Assembly: GCA_965112735.1 (NCBI GenBank)
Contig: OZ218962.1
Coordinates: 1,798,001 to 1,862,000 of the forward strand
DNA length: 64,000 bases
DNA from: Phaeosaccion multiseriatum
Lineage: Eukaryota > Ochrophyta, other classes
Reading direction: 5' to 3'
How positions within the stretch are numbered: position 1 is the first letter of the stretch; each line of letters begins with the position of its first letter. Shown piece by piece: positions 31,942-44,728 of this stretch. Under the pieces are notes generated by a model. The model had not been told where the DNA came from. It was given only the letters and a program-made list of their open reading frames with translations, and did no database searches. The translations under genes and the position numbers were made by a program.

Positions 31942-34480
31942 GCGCGCTCGTTCACTCCCCGACACCACACCTTCCACCAGCCACTGGAACACGAGATTAG
32001 AGGAGGCACAGCCAGCCCCACAGCAGCAACAGACATCACGCTGGGAACAGGTTCTCACCCGAGAGTTCGTGGAGAAGTTACAACTCGAAGGAGAAGGCCT
32101 GGAGCGACGTCAGCACGCCGAGCGGCAACAGAGGGAGCAGACGGCAAAGCAGCAACAGAGAGAGCAGCAGAAACAGCAAGTAGAGCAGCAAGAGCAGCAG
32201 CAGCAGCAGGCAGAGCAGCAACAGGCAGAGCAGCAGCAGGAAGAGCCAACGCAGCAGGCTGAGCCGCCAGAGAGAGGCAAACTCTGGACATACGAGGTGG
32301 CCAAAGATGGCGACAAGGGAGCCAAGGAGCACGACTGGGGCCACGATCCCAGCCTGGGCCGCACGCGTAGCGGCAAGCACTGACATGCTGTCTCCTCCAT
32401 ACTAGGCCCACTCTTTCTGATGCCAGGCCTAAAGGAGAGCGAGGTACCGATACCGCGGTCTCTGGCCCAGGCTCAAGCAGGAGAGTACGCGGAGCAATGG
32501 ACGGAGGCGTACTGGGCAGAGCTCAACGCGATCGAGCAACGCCAGGTATGGGAGGAGGTTGATTATCAAGAGGGGATGAATGTGCTGCATACAGTCATGC
32601 TATTCAGAGCAAAGGTGACTGGGGGACTTGTGGATAGGCTCAAGTGTCGATTTGTCGTGATGGGGAACGAGCAGATCGAGGGGGAGGATTACTTTGATAC
32701 CTTTGCACCAGTGGTGGGGAGCTCGACGATGAAGATGTTCTTTGCTATCACGTGCCAGAAGAAGTGGGTATTGGAGTTTGCAGATGTGGAGACGGCTTTC
32801 CTGCATGCACCTCTGCATGAGGGGGAGTACGTGTACATTAGAGCACCAGAGGGCATGAGAAAGTTCGGGAAGGTGCTGAGGCTGTTGAAGAGTCTGTACG
32901 GTCTTCATCAGTCTCCCAAGAGGTGGAACGAGACAGTGGTGGCATTTCTACTCGCAATGGGGTGGGTACAGTGCCCAGTGGATCCGTGTCTGTTCGCCAG
33001 GTTCGAGGAGGGGGAGCTAATAGGGCTCATCATTCTATATGTAGACGACCTAGGAGGGTCAGGGGAGGGAAATCTCATTGACTGCACTTTCAAGGAGATT
33101 GACGAGCGTTTCAAGTTGAAGCGTTTGGGGTCGAATGTGGGGAAATTTCTGGGAGTTGAAGTTGACTACGCATTCGAGGCGGGACAGCTCAGGCTTTCGC
33201 TAGGAGGGTATCTTAGAGCGATGCTTGAGAAGTTCGACATGACGGAGGTACCTGTGTACGGCTCACCAGCAGAGCAGGGGGTACATTTGTCAGTGGGTAT
33301 GGAGCCAAGCACCACAGAGGAGGAGGAATTCATGCAGGACAAACCATACTGCTCAGCGGTAGGGTCAATCCTATGGGTTGCCAACTGGGTGAGGCTTGAT
33401 GTATCCTTCGCCATCATGCAGTGTGCTCGTTTTATGAAGAGGCCGGGGCCTCGACACTGGGCAGCATTGCAGCGCATTTTCGGGTACTTTAGAGGTAGTT
33501 TAGACTTGGGAATTGAGTTTGATCGAGAGGCGGGGCTTCATCTGGAGGCATACGCAGACTCGAGCTGGGCAGATGACGTCGACAGGCGCAGGAGCTCAGG
33601 GGGATACGTCGTGACATTCGGCGGGGGAGTGATTGCTCACAAGGCAACACTATTTAAGGTCATAGCACAGTGCTCTATGGAGAGTGAGTACATGGCCGCA
33701 GCGGAAGCAGTGAAGGAGTTGCTGTTTCACAGAGGGATTCTGGAGTTTCTGTTTCCAGGAGCCAACATGACGGAGTCGATTGTGCACGAGGACAATCAAG
33801 GGTGCATTCAGATGGCAAATGGCAACGCGGGCACCAAGCGCGTACGTCACATCGACATTCGTTATCATTTCCTGCAGTACCACGTGGACAAGGGACACGT
33901 TCGGTTTCAGTACATCAGCACAAAGGACCAGCTTGGGGACATCATGACCAAGGCATTGGCACCTCAGGTACACAGCGGTCTGGCGGGGCAGATGCTCAAG
34001 AAGGGAGACAGGAAAGGGGGGGACTAGTTTTAGTTCAGTAGTTTTAGTATGAGGTTTTCAGGACTTTGTCTCGGGGGGGTTTTAGGGCAAGTCAGGTGTT
34101 TCCTCATTGTGTTTGTGGTAGAGTGTCAGCTATCAAGAGAGATAGTGATTCAGTCATAGGAGGGTGTTGTGATAAGTATCGCCATTTGTGACTGAGCACT
34201 ATATCGACGTACAATATCGATGTGGATATCGATGTTCATGTATGGCCACGGCCATCACTTCCTTGAACGCATCTCTCAGTAGGTATTATTAATACACGAG
34301 TTGACACTACTCTAGCTTGTCCCTGTCATCGTAGAGGAGATATCGCAACAACACCACTCCCTCACTCCCCATCAAGCCAAGAACAGCCTGTCCTAGTAGT
34401 GTATCGAGGGTAACAAGGTCGAGAAGTGGGCTCCCCCCCCTCCACACTCCACACTCATCCAGCAGGTTCTTGTCCCCTCG

Positions 34481-34522
<42 letters not shown>

Positions 34523-37500
34523 AGGGCCACCAACAACTGGCTGCTAGAGATGGTGGACGGCAGCCCCTTCTTGTCCCGTTTCTTCGACCTTAGCGACGCT
34601 GCGAGCGCCATCTACGAGGGCCACAAGTACCTCGGCTTTGTCTTTATGGGGGTGCTCATTGTGCACCTTTCAAGCGTGTTTGTGCCCCTCGGGGAGCTGG
34701 ACTTTAACCTCGACAACGAAGATGTAAGAAGAAATCGACCTATCAAGCTGACAGCAGGGCTATGGCAATGGGGGTGCCAAAATTATGGTCGGTGTCGAAG
34801 AAGCCCAGGTACTGTTGCTCACACACATACCTCACCTTGGTTCCTGCTCTCGGATGTTGCCTCGCTGCACCTGCACCAACCACAGCCCGTTTGGTTCATT
34901 CTCTCTCCCATCGAGCGCCACATCCCCTTCACCGGTGTCGAAGGTGAGACGAAACTGGCCTGCCACACGCAGCCATGGCTGTTTTGGTTGGTGCGTCCCT
35001 GAAGTGCTCTCCCTCCTACCTTCCACCAGGCAAGTGGACCATCCGCACCGACGACTTCATCCAGCTGGCCTTCGGCACCCTCATCGTGCTCTTCGTGCAG
35101 CCGCTCACCATCGTGTGGACAAAGTACCGCACGCGCTACTTCAACTTCACTCAGGTACTGAGTCAAAGGGCACCCGAAGCACCACTCCCCCCCCTCGGAG
35201 CCATCACGAGGCATTTGATTTGCAAGGACAATGACATTCTCCCTTGCTCGCCTCCCCCCCTCCATTCTAAGGCCCTGCACATCGGAGGCGCCGTCGGAGT
35301 CATTTGGCTCTTCTACCGGGTACCCGAGCACCTCCGCGTGTTCGCCATTAACACACCCTTCCTCGTCCTGTACGCCTTCGACCGCATCATCCACACCTGG
35401 TACTACCGCGCAAAGGTGAGGGGGGGGGGGGTCCAATGTGGACATGTTTCTTTGTTGCTTGGCTGTGCGGATGTGGCTGCCTGTCGCTCAGCGAGCATCT
35501 CTTCGCCCTACAACACTGTTCACTCCCTCCTCGCCTCTCCCTCCCGGCGTGCGCATATAGCGTAAGTGAAGGAAGGCGCTCATGAGGCCTTGTTTGGATA
35601 GCGTTATACCGCACTTGATTAGCTATGGTACCTGCTATTGCCCTGCAGGAACTCGACCGTTCCGGTGACTACGAGACACTGACACTCGACAAAGACTACG
35701 CCATCATGTTCTTCCCCCTGTGGCGAAAGGCGGACTCGAGCGTGCCCTCCAAGGTATGTCCAACTCGGGGTGCACAAGCAAGTGTTACATTTTTGCCAAT
35801 ACTTCTGGCGGCTTCAGGCGGCAAGCGAGCGACGCGGGCGGGCGGGGGCACTTCAACTAACCTACCCCATGATACATCCCTCCCTCCTCCCGCCCTTCTT
35901 TGACAGATCGGAGACGTGTACTACCTGGCTCACAGCAAGATGAAGAGGGAGCCCTTCAAGCACCCCTTCACCCACTTCCGCTACCGCCGCCCCGCCCAGC
36001 GAGACCTCATGAGTTTTTCAAGTATAGCTGGTGTTGCCAATGTACGTGGCTGGGCTCTGCTGACAGCAGGAGTTGTGACGAGAGTCCCCCCCTCTTGTGA
36101 ATCCACACCCTTCCTCTAGCTAGAGGGCGCCGCTCTCCGCATTACGCATTGTTCCTTTTTGACAGCTTGCACCCCTCTGTCCCTCTCTTCTGGCTGCTAT
36201 CATGACTACTACGCCCCGGCTGTGCCTGGCTGGCCATGTCAGAAACAATCCTTCATCGCGAGGAGCCACGCTGTCAGGTTTGCCGAGGGCCCCGGCGAGG
36301 CAGACGATGTTGGCAAGGTCCATGTCGAGCTGACCAATAAGGTGAGTGCCTGTGTAGCTATGTGCACTAACCATGAGTGTCCCTCTAGTGACTACTGTGG
36401 CGCGCCTGACTCTGGCTGGTCTCCTTCACCCCCACCCCACCTTGCTTCCGGCACTAATGTCTGCTTCTCGGCCGATCCTCTCTGCCCAATGCGCCGCCAA
36501 CACCCTCTCCATACTCCCTCAGATGAAGGAAATGAAATCATGGATTAGGCACACCAAAGCCCCCAAATGTGATCTCATCGGAACTGTTGTTCAGATTAAA
36601 GAGGAGGGCAAGGCCAAGCACCAGGGCTGGTGGGGACCGAAGTCCTTCACTCAAACTCTGCACGATGAGACTCAAGAAGGTGAGGGAGAAGGGTAGGGGC
36701 AGGAGCGAGAGAGGGGATGTGGGCAGCCACCCAGCCACCTTCGTACTCACGGGGTTTTGACCCTGTTGTCTACCCTCTGCCTGGCTGCTTGACTACCTAA
36801 CCTGCGCCGCAGGTACCGTGAGCGTGCTGGGTCCGTATCGGCGTGTGTACCTTCGCCTCATGCGGCCCTCTCAGCCGTGCCCGTACATCGTCATCGGCTC
36901 CGGGTCAGGCTGCTCCTTCCTGCTGGACTTTGTCTACTGGGTAAGAGCTGCTTTTGCTTGACTTCTTGAAGATCAGTGGCTGAGATCCGTCTCATCGATC
37001 TCCTTTCCCTGGCTGCCCCTGCTGTCTTGCGTGCGTGTGAGTACTACTAGGTCCGTGAGCAGCACGAGAGCTCTGATAAGGAGGCCAGGCTCAGGTTCCC
37101 TGTGCACGCTGTGTTCACCACGAGAAGCCGCGCCCTGCTGCTGTTCGTCAGCGACATTCTTTTCAAGGTGTCCATTGGAGTGCCGTTGCTCACCTGCGCC
37201 ATTCACTTCACTTCCAAGGACTTTGAAGAGACCGGTGAGTGGGAGGACGAGAAGAAATCGCTCTCTGTCCCTCTGTCTCCTCGATCTCTCAAGCTCGTCC
37301 TCTATCTCTCTCTCTCTCTCTCTCTCTAACCGGGGCGCAGGCAAGGTTACCTTGAGCACCGACCGGGCGCTTGACCATGCCATCGAGCCCAGCAGGAACC
37401 CCACATCCTCGGAGAAGCCCAAGTTCAACTCCAGCCATGGGCTTGCCCCTTCGGCGTCACTGAGAGAGGGCAAGGGGGAGGAACAGGTGAGTGAGTGTGG

Positions 37501-38257
37501 GAGCGGATGGGTGGACGGCGGGCTCGCATCTTGGGAAGCGCCTGGCTGGTCGGTTCATCCGTGCTTCCTCCTTTCTCTCCTGCACGCGCGCCATTCTCCT
37601 CAGGACGCGGAGACGGCTCAGGCGAGGACTGCCAGCGTGATCTACGCCGCAGAGGATCTTGACATCCCCACCCAGGAAGGCCTTGTCACCGTCAACACAG
37701 TGAGTTGCTTCATTCTTACTTGGCTGGTGACTGAACAAACTAAACTGTGTGGTGTGTGTGTGTTCCCTTCGGATTCGGCTGTAAGAGCAGTACACACCCT
37801 CCTGCAGCTGCGCGTCTCCCTCCGCCCCCCTGTCTGCCCCTAATCATCGCTCTTCTGTGCGCTGCTGTCATGGCTGCCCTGTTCGTCGATGTTTGTTGTT
37901 GTTCTTGTTCTCGCTGCATCTGTGTGGCGCACACCCGCTCACAGCACATAGGCCATAATCAGACCTATCTGGAGACGAAGAGGTTCGACATCAACGACGT
38001 ACTCAAGGACAGCGACCCCTCCACAGAGATCTGTAAGTGCTGTACACGCACGTAGTCTAGAGTTCGAAGACTTTTGTTGACGTTTACCCTGCTGGTTGGC
38101 CGCCTCCCTCGCTACCACCTCCTGCTCCCTCCTCCCCCTCTCCTACATCATGCATACCTTGACAGACTTCTGCGGTAGCGCCGCCCTGCACGACATCTTC
38201 AAGAGCAAGTGCAAGCAGGCCGAGCGTGCGTTCTTCAGTGACACTCCGTACCTGTGA
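31129..38257 (+). CDS. NADPH oxidase/ferric reductase-type flavocytochrome
   Basis: Sixteen exons give about 722 residues: 31129-31386, 31626-31798, 34525-34723, 34886-34943, 35030-35154, 35272-35415, 35649-35753, 35907-36041, 36243-36341, 36523-36679, 36813-36940, 37051-37234, 37341-37486, 37604-37699, 37963-38032, 38166-38257. The family passes electrons from NADPH via FAD and two hemes across a membrane to O2 or Fe(III). Features: membrane helices in the first six exons; His pairs suited to heme (GHKYLGFVFMGVLIVH, with 13 residues between); FAD motif HPFT (35958 region); NADPH-site glycines VIGSGSGCSF (36890 region); and a C-terminal YFCGSAALHDIF, the family's CG motif. A further hydrophobic stretch (ALLLFVSDILFKVSIGVPLL) sits within the reductase part. 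No EF-hands are seen. Intron 2 (31799-34524) contains a Copia element. Confidence 0.8.
31973..34027 (+). pseudogene. Copia pol remnant (linker, RT, RNase H) with one in-frame stop
   Basis: One frame is open from about 31973. It starts with Gln/Glu-rich linker sequence and GRTRSGK, the motif typical just before Copia RT, then meets TGA at 32381-32383. The same frame continues through the RT: LKCRFVVMGNEQ, DYFDTFAPVV, DVETAFLHAPL, and the catalytic YVDD (about 33040). RNase H follows with YADSSWADD, MESEYMAAAEAVKE and HEDNQGCI, ending at 34027. No second disruption is seen, so the copy is fairly young apart from the 5' loss and the stop. Confidence 0.85.
34165..34350 (+). repeat. Copia 3' LTR, about 186 bp
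   Basis: Begins TGTTGTGATA and ends TATCGCAACA. The two ends are inverted repeats with one mismatch, the TG...CA layout of Copia LTRs. It is preceded by a purine-rich CATAGGAGGG. It includes several ATATCGA(C/T)G words. The putative target duplication ACACC follows, but it cannot be tested because the 5' end is missing. Confidence 0.75.
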
Positions 38258-38659
38258 GCAGCCGCCCCGCCCTGCGTTTTAGACAGCCATCACTTACACG
38301 TTTAGTAGTTGGCTTACGCTATGCTCGGCTCCAGCGTCCACGCACAGTATGTTTTTCACTTCATCGGGGTGAAGAGGAGGCGTTTTTGATGCTCACATGT
38401 TCTGAATTCACCATCCATCTGTGAGTATTTTGTTGACATAATGTGAATAGTAACGGCGGGTTTTTCTGATCTTTTTCTACAGCTGTGGATCGTTCCATAA
38501 TAAGGAGGAGGAAGAAAAAAAGAAACTGAAACGGAAAACTGTCCTTCTTCCCTCTCTTATGTGTTTGGGTCCCTTCCACAAGAACATAATGTCTACACTG
38601 TACTCCTTAATGACGCGCGTGTGAACTGGAAATCTCTTTCCTTTTACAATCCTGAAAGT
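38258..38659. other. Intergenic region before the CaMK-like kinase
   Basis: Relatively AT-rich, with runs such as AGGAGGAAGAAAAAAAGAAA near 38503-38525. No gene visible. The kinase frame is open upstream of its first ATG, from about 38561. Confidence 0.45.
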
Positions 38660-41600
38660 ATGCCTTTCCTTTGGAAAAAAAGGGCTAATAGTCTGAATAA
38701 GGACTGGAATCAGATCACCTCCAAGTACATATATGCTTCACGCATCGGCGGTGGGAGCTTTGGCGATGTCTACTCCTGCACAAAAGCCGTCGACAGAAGT
38801 CAGTGCTATGCGGTGAAGGTCGTCCGCAAGTGGAAGCCCGAGGCGCTGGACGAAGATCCAAATGGTCCTCACCGAACCCGGAGCGTGGTGAAGGAGATGG
38901 ACATTCTCAAAGACTTAAACCACCCAAACATCGTGAAGTTTGAGGAGAAGTTCGATATGAAAGAATCCTACGCATTCGTGATGGAGCTCGCGCCGGGTAC
39001 GTGACACACTCTCCTCTCTCACAGCCACAGTCCACCACACACACACTCAGCACAGCCAAGTGAGGCAACAAACCCACCACCACGCACTCCTCCCGCTTCC
39101 CTCTCGTGCGTGTTCTTGTCGTGTGCCCATGCCTCCAGGGGGTGCGCTCTTCGATCGCCTCGCGGACCGGACGACGTACTCGGAGGCCAACGCACGGACC
39201 CTCATCCGCATTCTGCTGGATACTATGGCGTACGTTCACGAAAGAAATGTACGTGGGCTGTGAACACGTCAAACAAGCCTACCTCTTGCGATTGGAGTAG
39301 CGCTCCGCTCGTGAGTTACAGCCCGTCTCTCTTCCTCTCTTGCTTGCTGCTCCTTTTGCTTGCTTGCTTGGCCTGCCTGGCTGTTGTTTTCTCCATCTTG
39401 CAGGTTTGTCATCGTGACCTCAAGCCCGACAACCTGGTCCTGGGGAGCGATACAGATGATACAAATGGCACGCACATCAAACTCATAGACTTTGGCCTCG
39501 CCACGAGGTGGGTACTACGTGCAAGAATGTGGAGGAGGAGGATGAGGAGCAGGCAGGAGGCCGCGCCAGGGAGGCAGGGTAGAGCGACAAGAGGGCGGAG
39601 CCCAGAGAGGAGAGAGGACATAGCGTGTGCTGTGTGAACCAAGCCCTGCTCGTATGCGCTCTTTCCCCGCTCGACCTGCTTCGGTGGCTGGACTGGGGGG
39701 TTCGACTCTTGCTATGAGCGATGAGCGAACACCACCTTGCTTGACCCCGCCCCTCCCAAGAACTGTACACCCCGTACATGAACCCGCCCCCCGCCCCCCG
39801 GTTTTGTCACCACTCTCTCAAGGTGCTAGTAGTAAAGCTCCTCTTCCTGCCCCCTCCCTTGCTTTCTTGCTTCCGCAGAGTGATGCATAAGGACCAAGAG
39901 ATAAAGACCATGTGCGGTGCGTAGGTTAGGCAGGCAGGACTCGACGAATGAGGAGTTGAAATTCAGGCGCGCTGCCTTCCATTCCCCCCTAGCCCCACTC
40001 CCTCACTTGCATCCTTGTGCCCTCGCCCCCTTCCTTTTTGGCCGCGTGCAACAGGCACCAGAGCTTTCAGCTCTCCTGAGCTGCTCTCTGGCCAGCCCTA
40101 CAAGATCTCGACGGACGTGTTCGCAGTTGGGATCATCGCCTTCCAAGTCCTGGGAGGTTATCACCGTGAGTGAATGAGAGGGGAGTGAGGAGTGGAAGAT
40201 CTACTCGCTCGTGTTCTGCCTGAGCTCCTAGTATTGACCGACCAGCCAAACAAGCAGAGCTTGAACACTCTGGTGGGGAAATGAATTGCAAACTGGCCTG
40301 CCGCCCTGCTGCCTCCCTTTTCGCTCAGCTTTCGCTACCTCTGTGGAAGACTTGATGCGTGTGGTATCGCTAATTCTGAAAGGCGAGTTCGAGTTCCATC
40401 CACAGGCCTTTCACCAGGTGCGTCCCTCTGCTCTGCTAGCCTCTCTTGTCTACTGGCCACATGCTGCCCCCGGCTTTCGGGGCTAAGCCCTTGGCTGGCG
40501 GTGAAGGGTGGATAGGGTGGCCTGAGGCGGCAGCAGGGTCGTCCGGCCTGCCTCCTTGCTCTAGTCCCGCCTGACTGTGGGTGCGTGTGCGTGCCATCGC
40601 TTTCTAGTTCGTGCTTGCGCGTTGTCTGTGAGCTGCATCCGTGTCCTTGCGTACACCGTCGCCTCGTCTCTCTGAACGCTTTGCTGCTGCTGCTACTGCT
40701 GCTGTCTCCTCCTCCCTCCATTGACTAATGCGCAGGTGTCCGACAATGCCAAGGATGTCATTACAATGATGCTCGACAAGAATCCCGACACGCGCGTCAC
40801 TTGCAGAGAGGTACGAGAGAAGGAGGTTGTTGAACACCTTGCAACCCTGCAGGCAGAGCAGCCGCTCGGAGACACACAACCCCCTTGGGCAGGGCAGGGC
40901 ACCCAGCCAGGTCCAGCTTGGTGGCCTTCCCCTAGCAAGTACAGTGCACTCGTCGGGGGGGGTTGTACTACGGCACACCATTTCCACCACCCTCGCGTGG
41001 CTAGCTAGAAGCTGCCAAAAAACGCCAAGTCCTTCCCTTCCGCTCTCCCATCAAGCCATCACGCTCACACAAGACACTGACAACCCCGTGTATCCTTCTC
41101 CATCCACATGCATACACTCGAACCAAACCTCTGCTTTTCTTTTCTTGCCCCTCTTGCTTGCTCTGTACGTGCGTACGTACGCTCTGCTAACAGGCTCTAC
41201 AGCACCAGTGGTTTAAGGAAGACGCTGCAGACATGGCACGCCGGGACTTGACAAGTAGCATCATCGGGCTCCAGGCCTTTTGTTCCGCGAAGACCGAACA
41301 AGGGCACCACGATGCCTTTTCCGAGATGGGGCGAGGAGAGGAAAAGAAGCACTCGGGTTTGCACTCCGCTCCCCTCCCTAGCACTCAACCACCACCAGCA
41401 GCGCCGGGGAGGTGAGTGAGTGTCGTATGCCTTACGTACACCAAGAGCCCAACACGTTCTGCTTGCTTGCCTCATTCTTTAGCTGCCCCGTCCTCTCACA
41501 ACGGAGCAAAGCGCCGCGGCTATCGCCTCATCTGCGCTCCTTCCTTGCTTGGGTCGGAAGGGTAGGAACAGAGGGTTGAGCGACTTGTGGCTAACTAGGC

Positions 41601-42233
41601 TTCAGCTAGTAGCTAGGCAGTGTCGCTCACCCGACTTTCACCTCTCTGTCTTGTCCCTGTCTCTTCTGTGCCCCTCTCCTCTTCTACCTGACTGGCTGGG
41701 TCTACTCTTTCTCATCTGAACTCTTCCAACCTGGTACCAGCAGCTCTACACAACCAATCAGTCCATCCAGCGCCCCCATCCTCTCTGCCAGCGGGGCCAC
41801 CAGCACGGATCTGCCGCCTGAGAGTCGCAGGGAGCCGAAGCTCATGAAGGAGAAGGAGGGGGTCGCATGCATGGAAAAGAGGATAAGCGATTTGGAGCTC
41901 GAGGTGGCGGCCATCAAGTGTCAACTGGACGGGCAAAGAAAAGCAGGTGCTGGAGCAGAAGCTAGGAAAAAAGGGGGGGAGAGGGATACGATACCCTGGG
42001 ACGAATACGTGAGCGAAATGGGATCCGTCAAAGACAAGGTGCTTATCGAGGACGTAAGAGTACTCTATTTCAAGAAGCTGACGGAACGGTTGGATTGCAC
42101 GACGATACCCTCGAAGGGCGAGGATGGGGGTGCGGCGGACGCAATCGCAGTTTTGCGAGCCTTGGACGTTCCGGAGTCTGCTCGTGGAGATGCACATGAA
42201 AAGGTCGTATCTCACTTCTCGTCGCGTCTTTGA
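38660..42233 (+). CDS. CaMK-like serine/threonine protein kinase with C-terminal coiled coil
   Basis: Exons 38660-38996, 39139-39248, 39404-39507, 39879-39916, 40055-40165, 40329-40417, 40735-40810, 41194-41411 and 41741-42233. The kinase domain is complete: glycine loop IGGGSFGDVY, YAVKVV lysine, EMDILKDLNHPNIV, catalytic VCHRDLKPDNLVL, LIDFGLATR, an activation segment ending SSPELL (Ser in place of the Ala of APE), TDVFAVGIIAFQVLGG and a DKNPDTRVT block. This order is typical of CaMK/CDPK-group kinases. No EF-hands or calmodulin site can be seen. The C-terminal 160 residues are charged and include a predicted coiled coil (MEKRISDLELEVAAIKCQLD). The start is the first ATG of the open frame; a longer N-terminus is possible. 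It is convergent with the NEK gene. Confidence 0.85.
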
Positions 42234-43098
42234 TTTTGTGGCGCGCAGCGAAGTGTGATGGCCAGCGCAGTTCGCCCCCCCCCCCCGCCCTCCTGTACAT
42301 CGTACTGGCCAGTAGACTGTCTACTGCCAAAGTTGGGGGTTTATTGGCTTCAATCGCAACGAACTAGACCAGCTGTGAGTACTACATTCTCTCTGCCAGT
42401 TGCGTGAATCGGCCAGCAGACCAGCGAGCAAGCTTCTTGAGCAAGTCAAGCCTGGTGTGTCTCTTGCGGCGCTTTGCCTCCCTGTCGCCGCCCTCGCTCT
42501 CCGTTCAGTTTCAGCTTATTCGCCCGCTGCCGCCCCCCGGGGAGGACGGGCGCTCCAGACTAGCTCCAGACCGACACCGCTCTTGCAATAAGCTCGGGGC
42601 GGCGATGTATGGAGACTACGGTGGGTAGAGCCCTCTCACTCTACGTCCTAGTTGATGCTGCCCGACAGGCATAGCCCGCGAGAAGCCTGCGCTACACTCG
42701 CTGTCCCCCGAGGTGGGGGCGTGCAAGCAGCCAGTCCAGCCACGCTACTAGCTACGCGATCTTACACTCGACACACACTCTCTCTCTCTCTCTCTGTCTC
42801 TCTCTCCCTCTCTCTTTCTCTCCCACACCCACACTTCCTCCACTATCCCCCCTCTCCTCCCACTCTCCCCTTCCGTTCGTCGTCGCCCTCCCTGCGCTGG
42901 TAGTAGTAGTAGTAGGAGGAGGAGGATTTTGCGGGTTGTACTAGTATAGTAGAAGACCCACTGGGGGAAAAAAAAAGGGGGGGATAAGGGATATGAGTGT
43001 ATTGATGTATCCATCTTTTTGATAACAAAAGGTCCGTTGATCACCTTGAGTCAATGAAACGGCCGGAAGCTCAACTTCCAAACCTTAAACCTCACAAC
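42234..43098. other. Intergenic between convergent kinase genes
   Basis: Holds the 3' regions of the CaMK-like and NEK1-like genes. Contains a TC-rich stretch (42776-42835), GTAGTAGTAG near 42900, and an A/G homopolymer stretch (42964-42983). No gene visible. Confidence 0.45.
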
Positions 43099-44540
43099 TC
43101 AGCCTCCGAAGTGTGTATTCTCAATGAAGATGAGCTGATCAATGAGATTGTAATAGTGCAGCCTCTCTCTACCCAGGATGTCAGTCAATCCGCTCATCAG
43201 TCGCTCCTCCTGCCCAAAGCCGCCTTGGTCGTCGTCCTCCAGCAGGTGGTGGTGTTGTGCATCCAGGCTGCCGTCCAAGTCGTCGCCGTCTGTGAAGTGA
43301 TGTCATGTGGCCACAAGACAGGGAGGGCATCGTTGGGTGCAGAGGGTGGTGGAGGGAGGGGGGGAGAGAGAGAAGGAGGGAGGGAGGGAGGGAGGGAGGG
43401 AGATAGGGAGAGAAGGAGGGACGGAGGGAGGGATGGAGGAGGGCAGGGAGGAAGGGAGGGAGGGAGGGAGTGACGCAGGGATGGAGTGGTATGGTAGGAA
43501 GCGTTTTAGTCAAGAGTGGAAGGGGGGTCTACTGCGCCCGTCTGGAGGGGTTGTCTATTGACTTAATGTTCTTTTTTTGTACGCTCATTCCACCCTACCC
43601 ACCTGGGTCGTCTTGCTCCTTGAGGAAGTGATATGCTCTCTTAAACACGTCGTCGCCAAGTCCCTCCACGCAACGCTGCCGCAGAGCACGGATACGGTCC
43701 TGACACCAGGTGGAGAGGGGAGAGGGGGGCAGAGAGGATCAGTGAGAGGGTGGGGGACATGAGCTGATACGAAACCGCCGAAAGGACCAAAGAATGAAGT
43801 AAATGCCACAAGCAGAGAAAGAAAGGTGTATGTATGTGTGTATGTGTGTGTGTATGTGTGGGTTTCCGTGGCTGTGACTTGTTGGTGCGGTACTGACCGT
43901 GAGTCTTCCCTGTGGGGAGGGGCGGTCCTCGGCCTCAGTCATGGCCCGAGTCGGAAGGTGGGTTGGAATGGGTCTCTCTGGCCTACCCAACTTGTGCTGC
44001 GTGTGGGCAGTGGCAGAGGCGGACGAAGAAGGAGAAGACGACGACGACGACGACGGAGGAGGAGGAGTACCAGAAGGCGGAGGGGGAGACACAGACGGAG
44101 AGGGCGTTTTGGCCTGCGCCTTGATGGGAACACGCTCTGCCCCTGCCGCCGACACACTCCGCCGCTGCTGTTGCTGCTGTATTACCAACTGCTGCTGCTG
44201 ATGATGATGAAGAAGATGGTGATGGTGTTGCTGCCGAGCGCTGTTGCGAGAAGTGTAAGCGGAGTCTTCACCCTTGGCCTCGTTGACTAAGGAAGATCCT
44301 TCCAAGTACTTTGCCGCCTGGGAAGCAGGCAAGGAGGCATTCGGGAGAGGCAGGCATATGGGCAGGCACGGAGGTATATGGGTAGGCAGGGAGGCATGCG
44401 CGACAGGCAGACATAAAGACCGTCAGTCAGTGGGACAGTTAGTCAGTCAGTCAGTCAGTCAGTCAGTCAGTCAGTCAGTCAGTCAGTCGGTCAGTCAGTC
44501 AGTCAGTCGGTCAGTCAGTCAGTCAGTCAGTCAGTCAGGC

Positions 44541-44572
<32 letters not shown>

Positions 44573-44697
44573 AGTCAGTCGGTCAGTCAGCCAGCCAGTC
44601 AGTGAGTCAGTCAGCCAGTCAGTCAGTCAGTCAGTCAGTCAGTCAGTCAGTCAGTCAGTCAGTCAGTCACTCAGTCACTCAGTCAGCCGGTCCGTGT

Positions 44698-44728
<31 letters not shown>

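Larger units (their letters stand above)
31950..34350 (+). mobile_element. 5'-truncated Copia-type LTR retrotransposon inside an intron
   Basis: Contains the last part of pol (linker, reverse transcriptase, RNase H), a purine-rich tract (about 34155-34164) and one LTR. Gag, protease, integrase and the 5' LTR are missing. The left boundary is uncertain; it lies just after a TC repeat at about 31889-31950. It is in the same orientation as the host gene and wholly within intron 2 of the NADPH-oxidase gene, so it should be removed by splicing. Confidence 0.8.
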
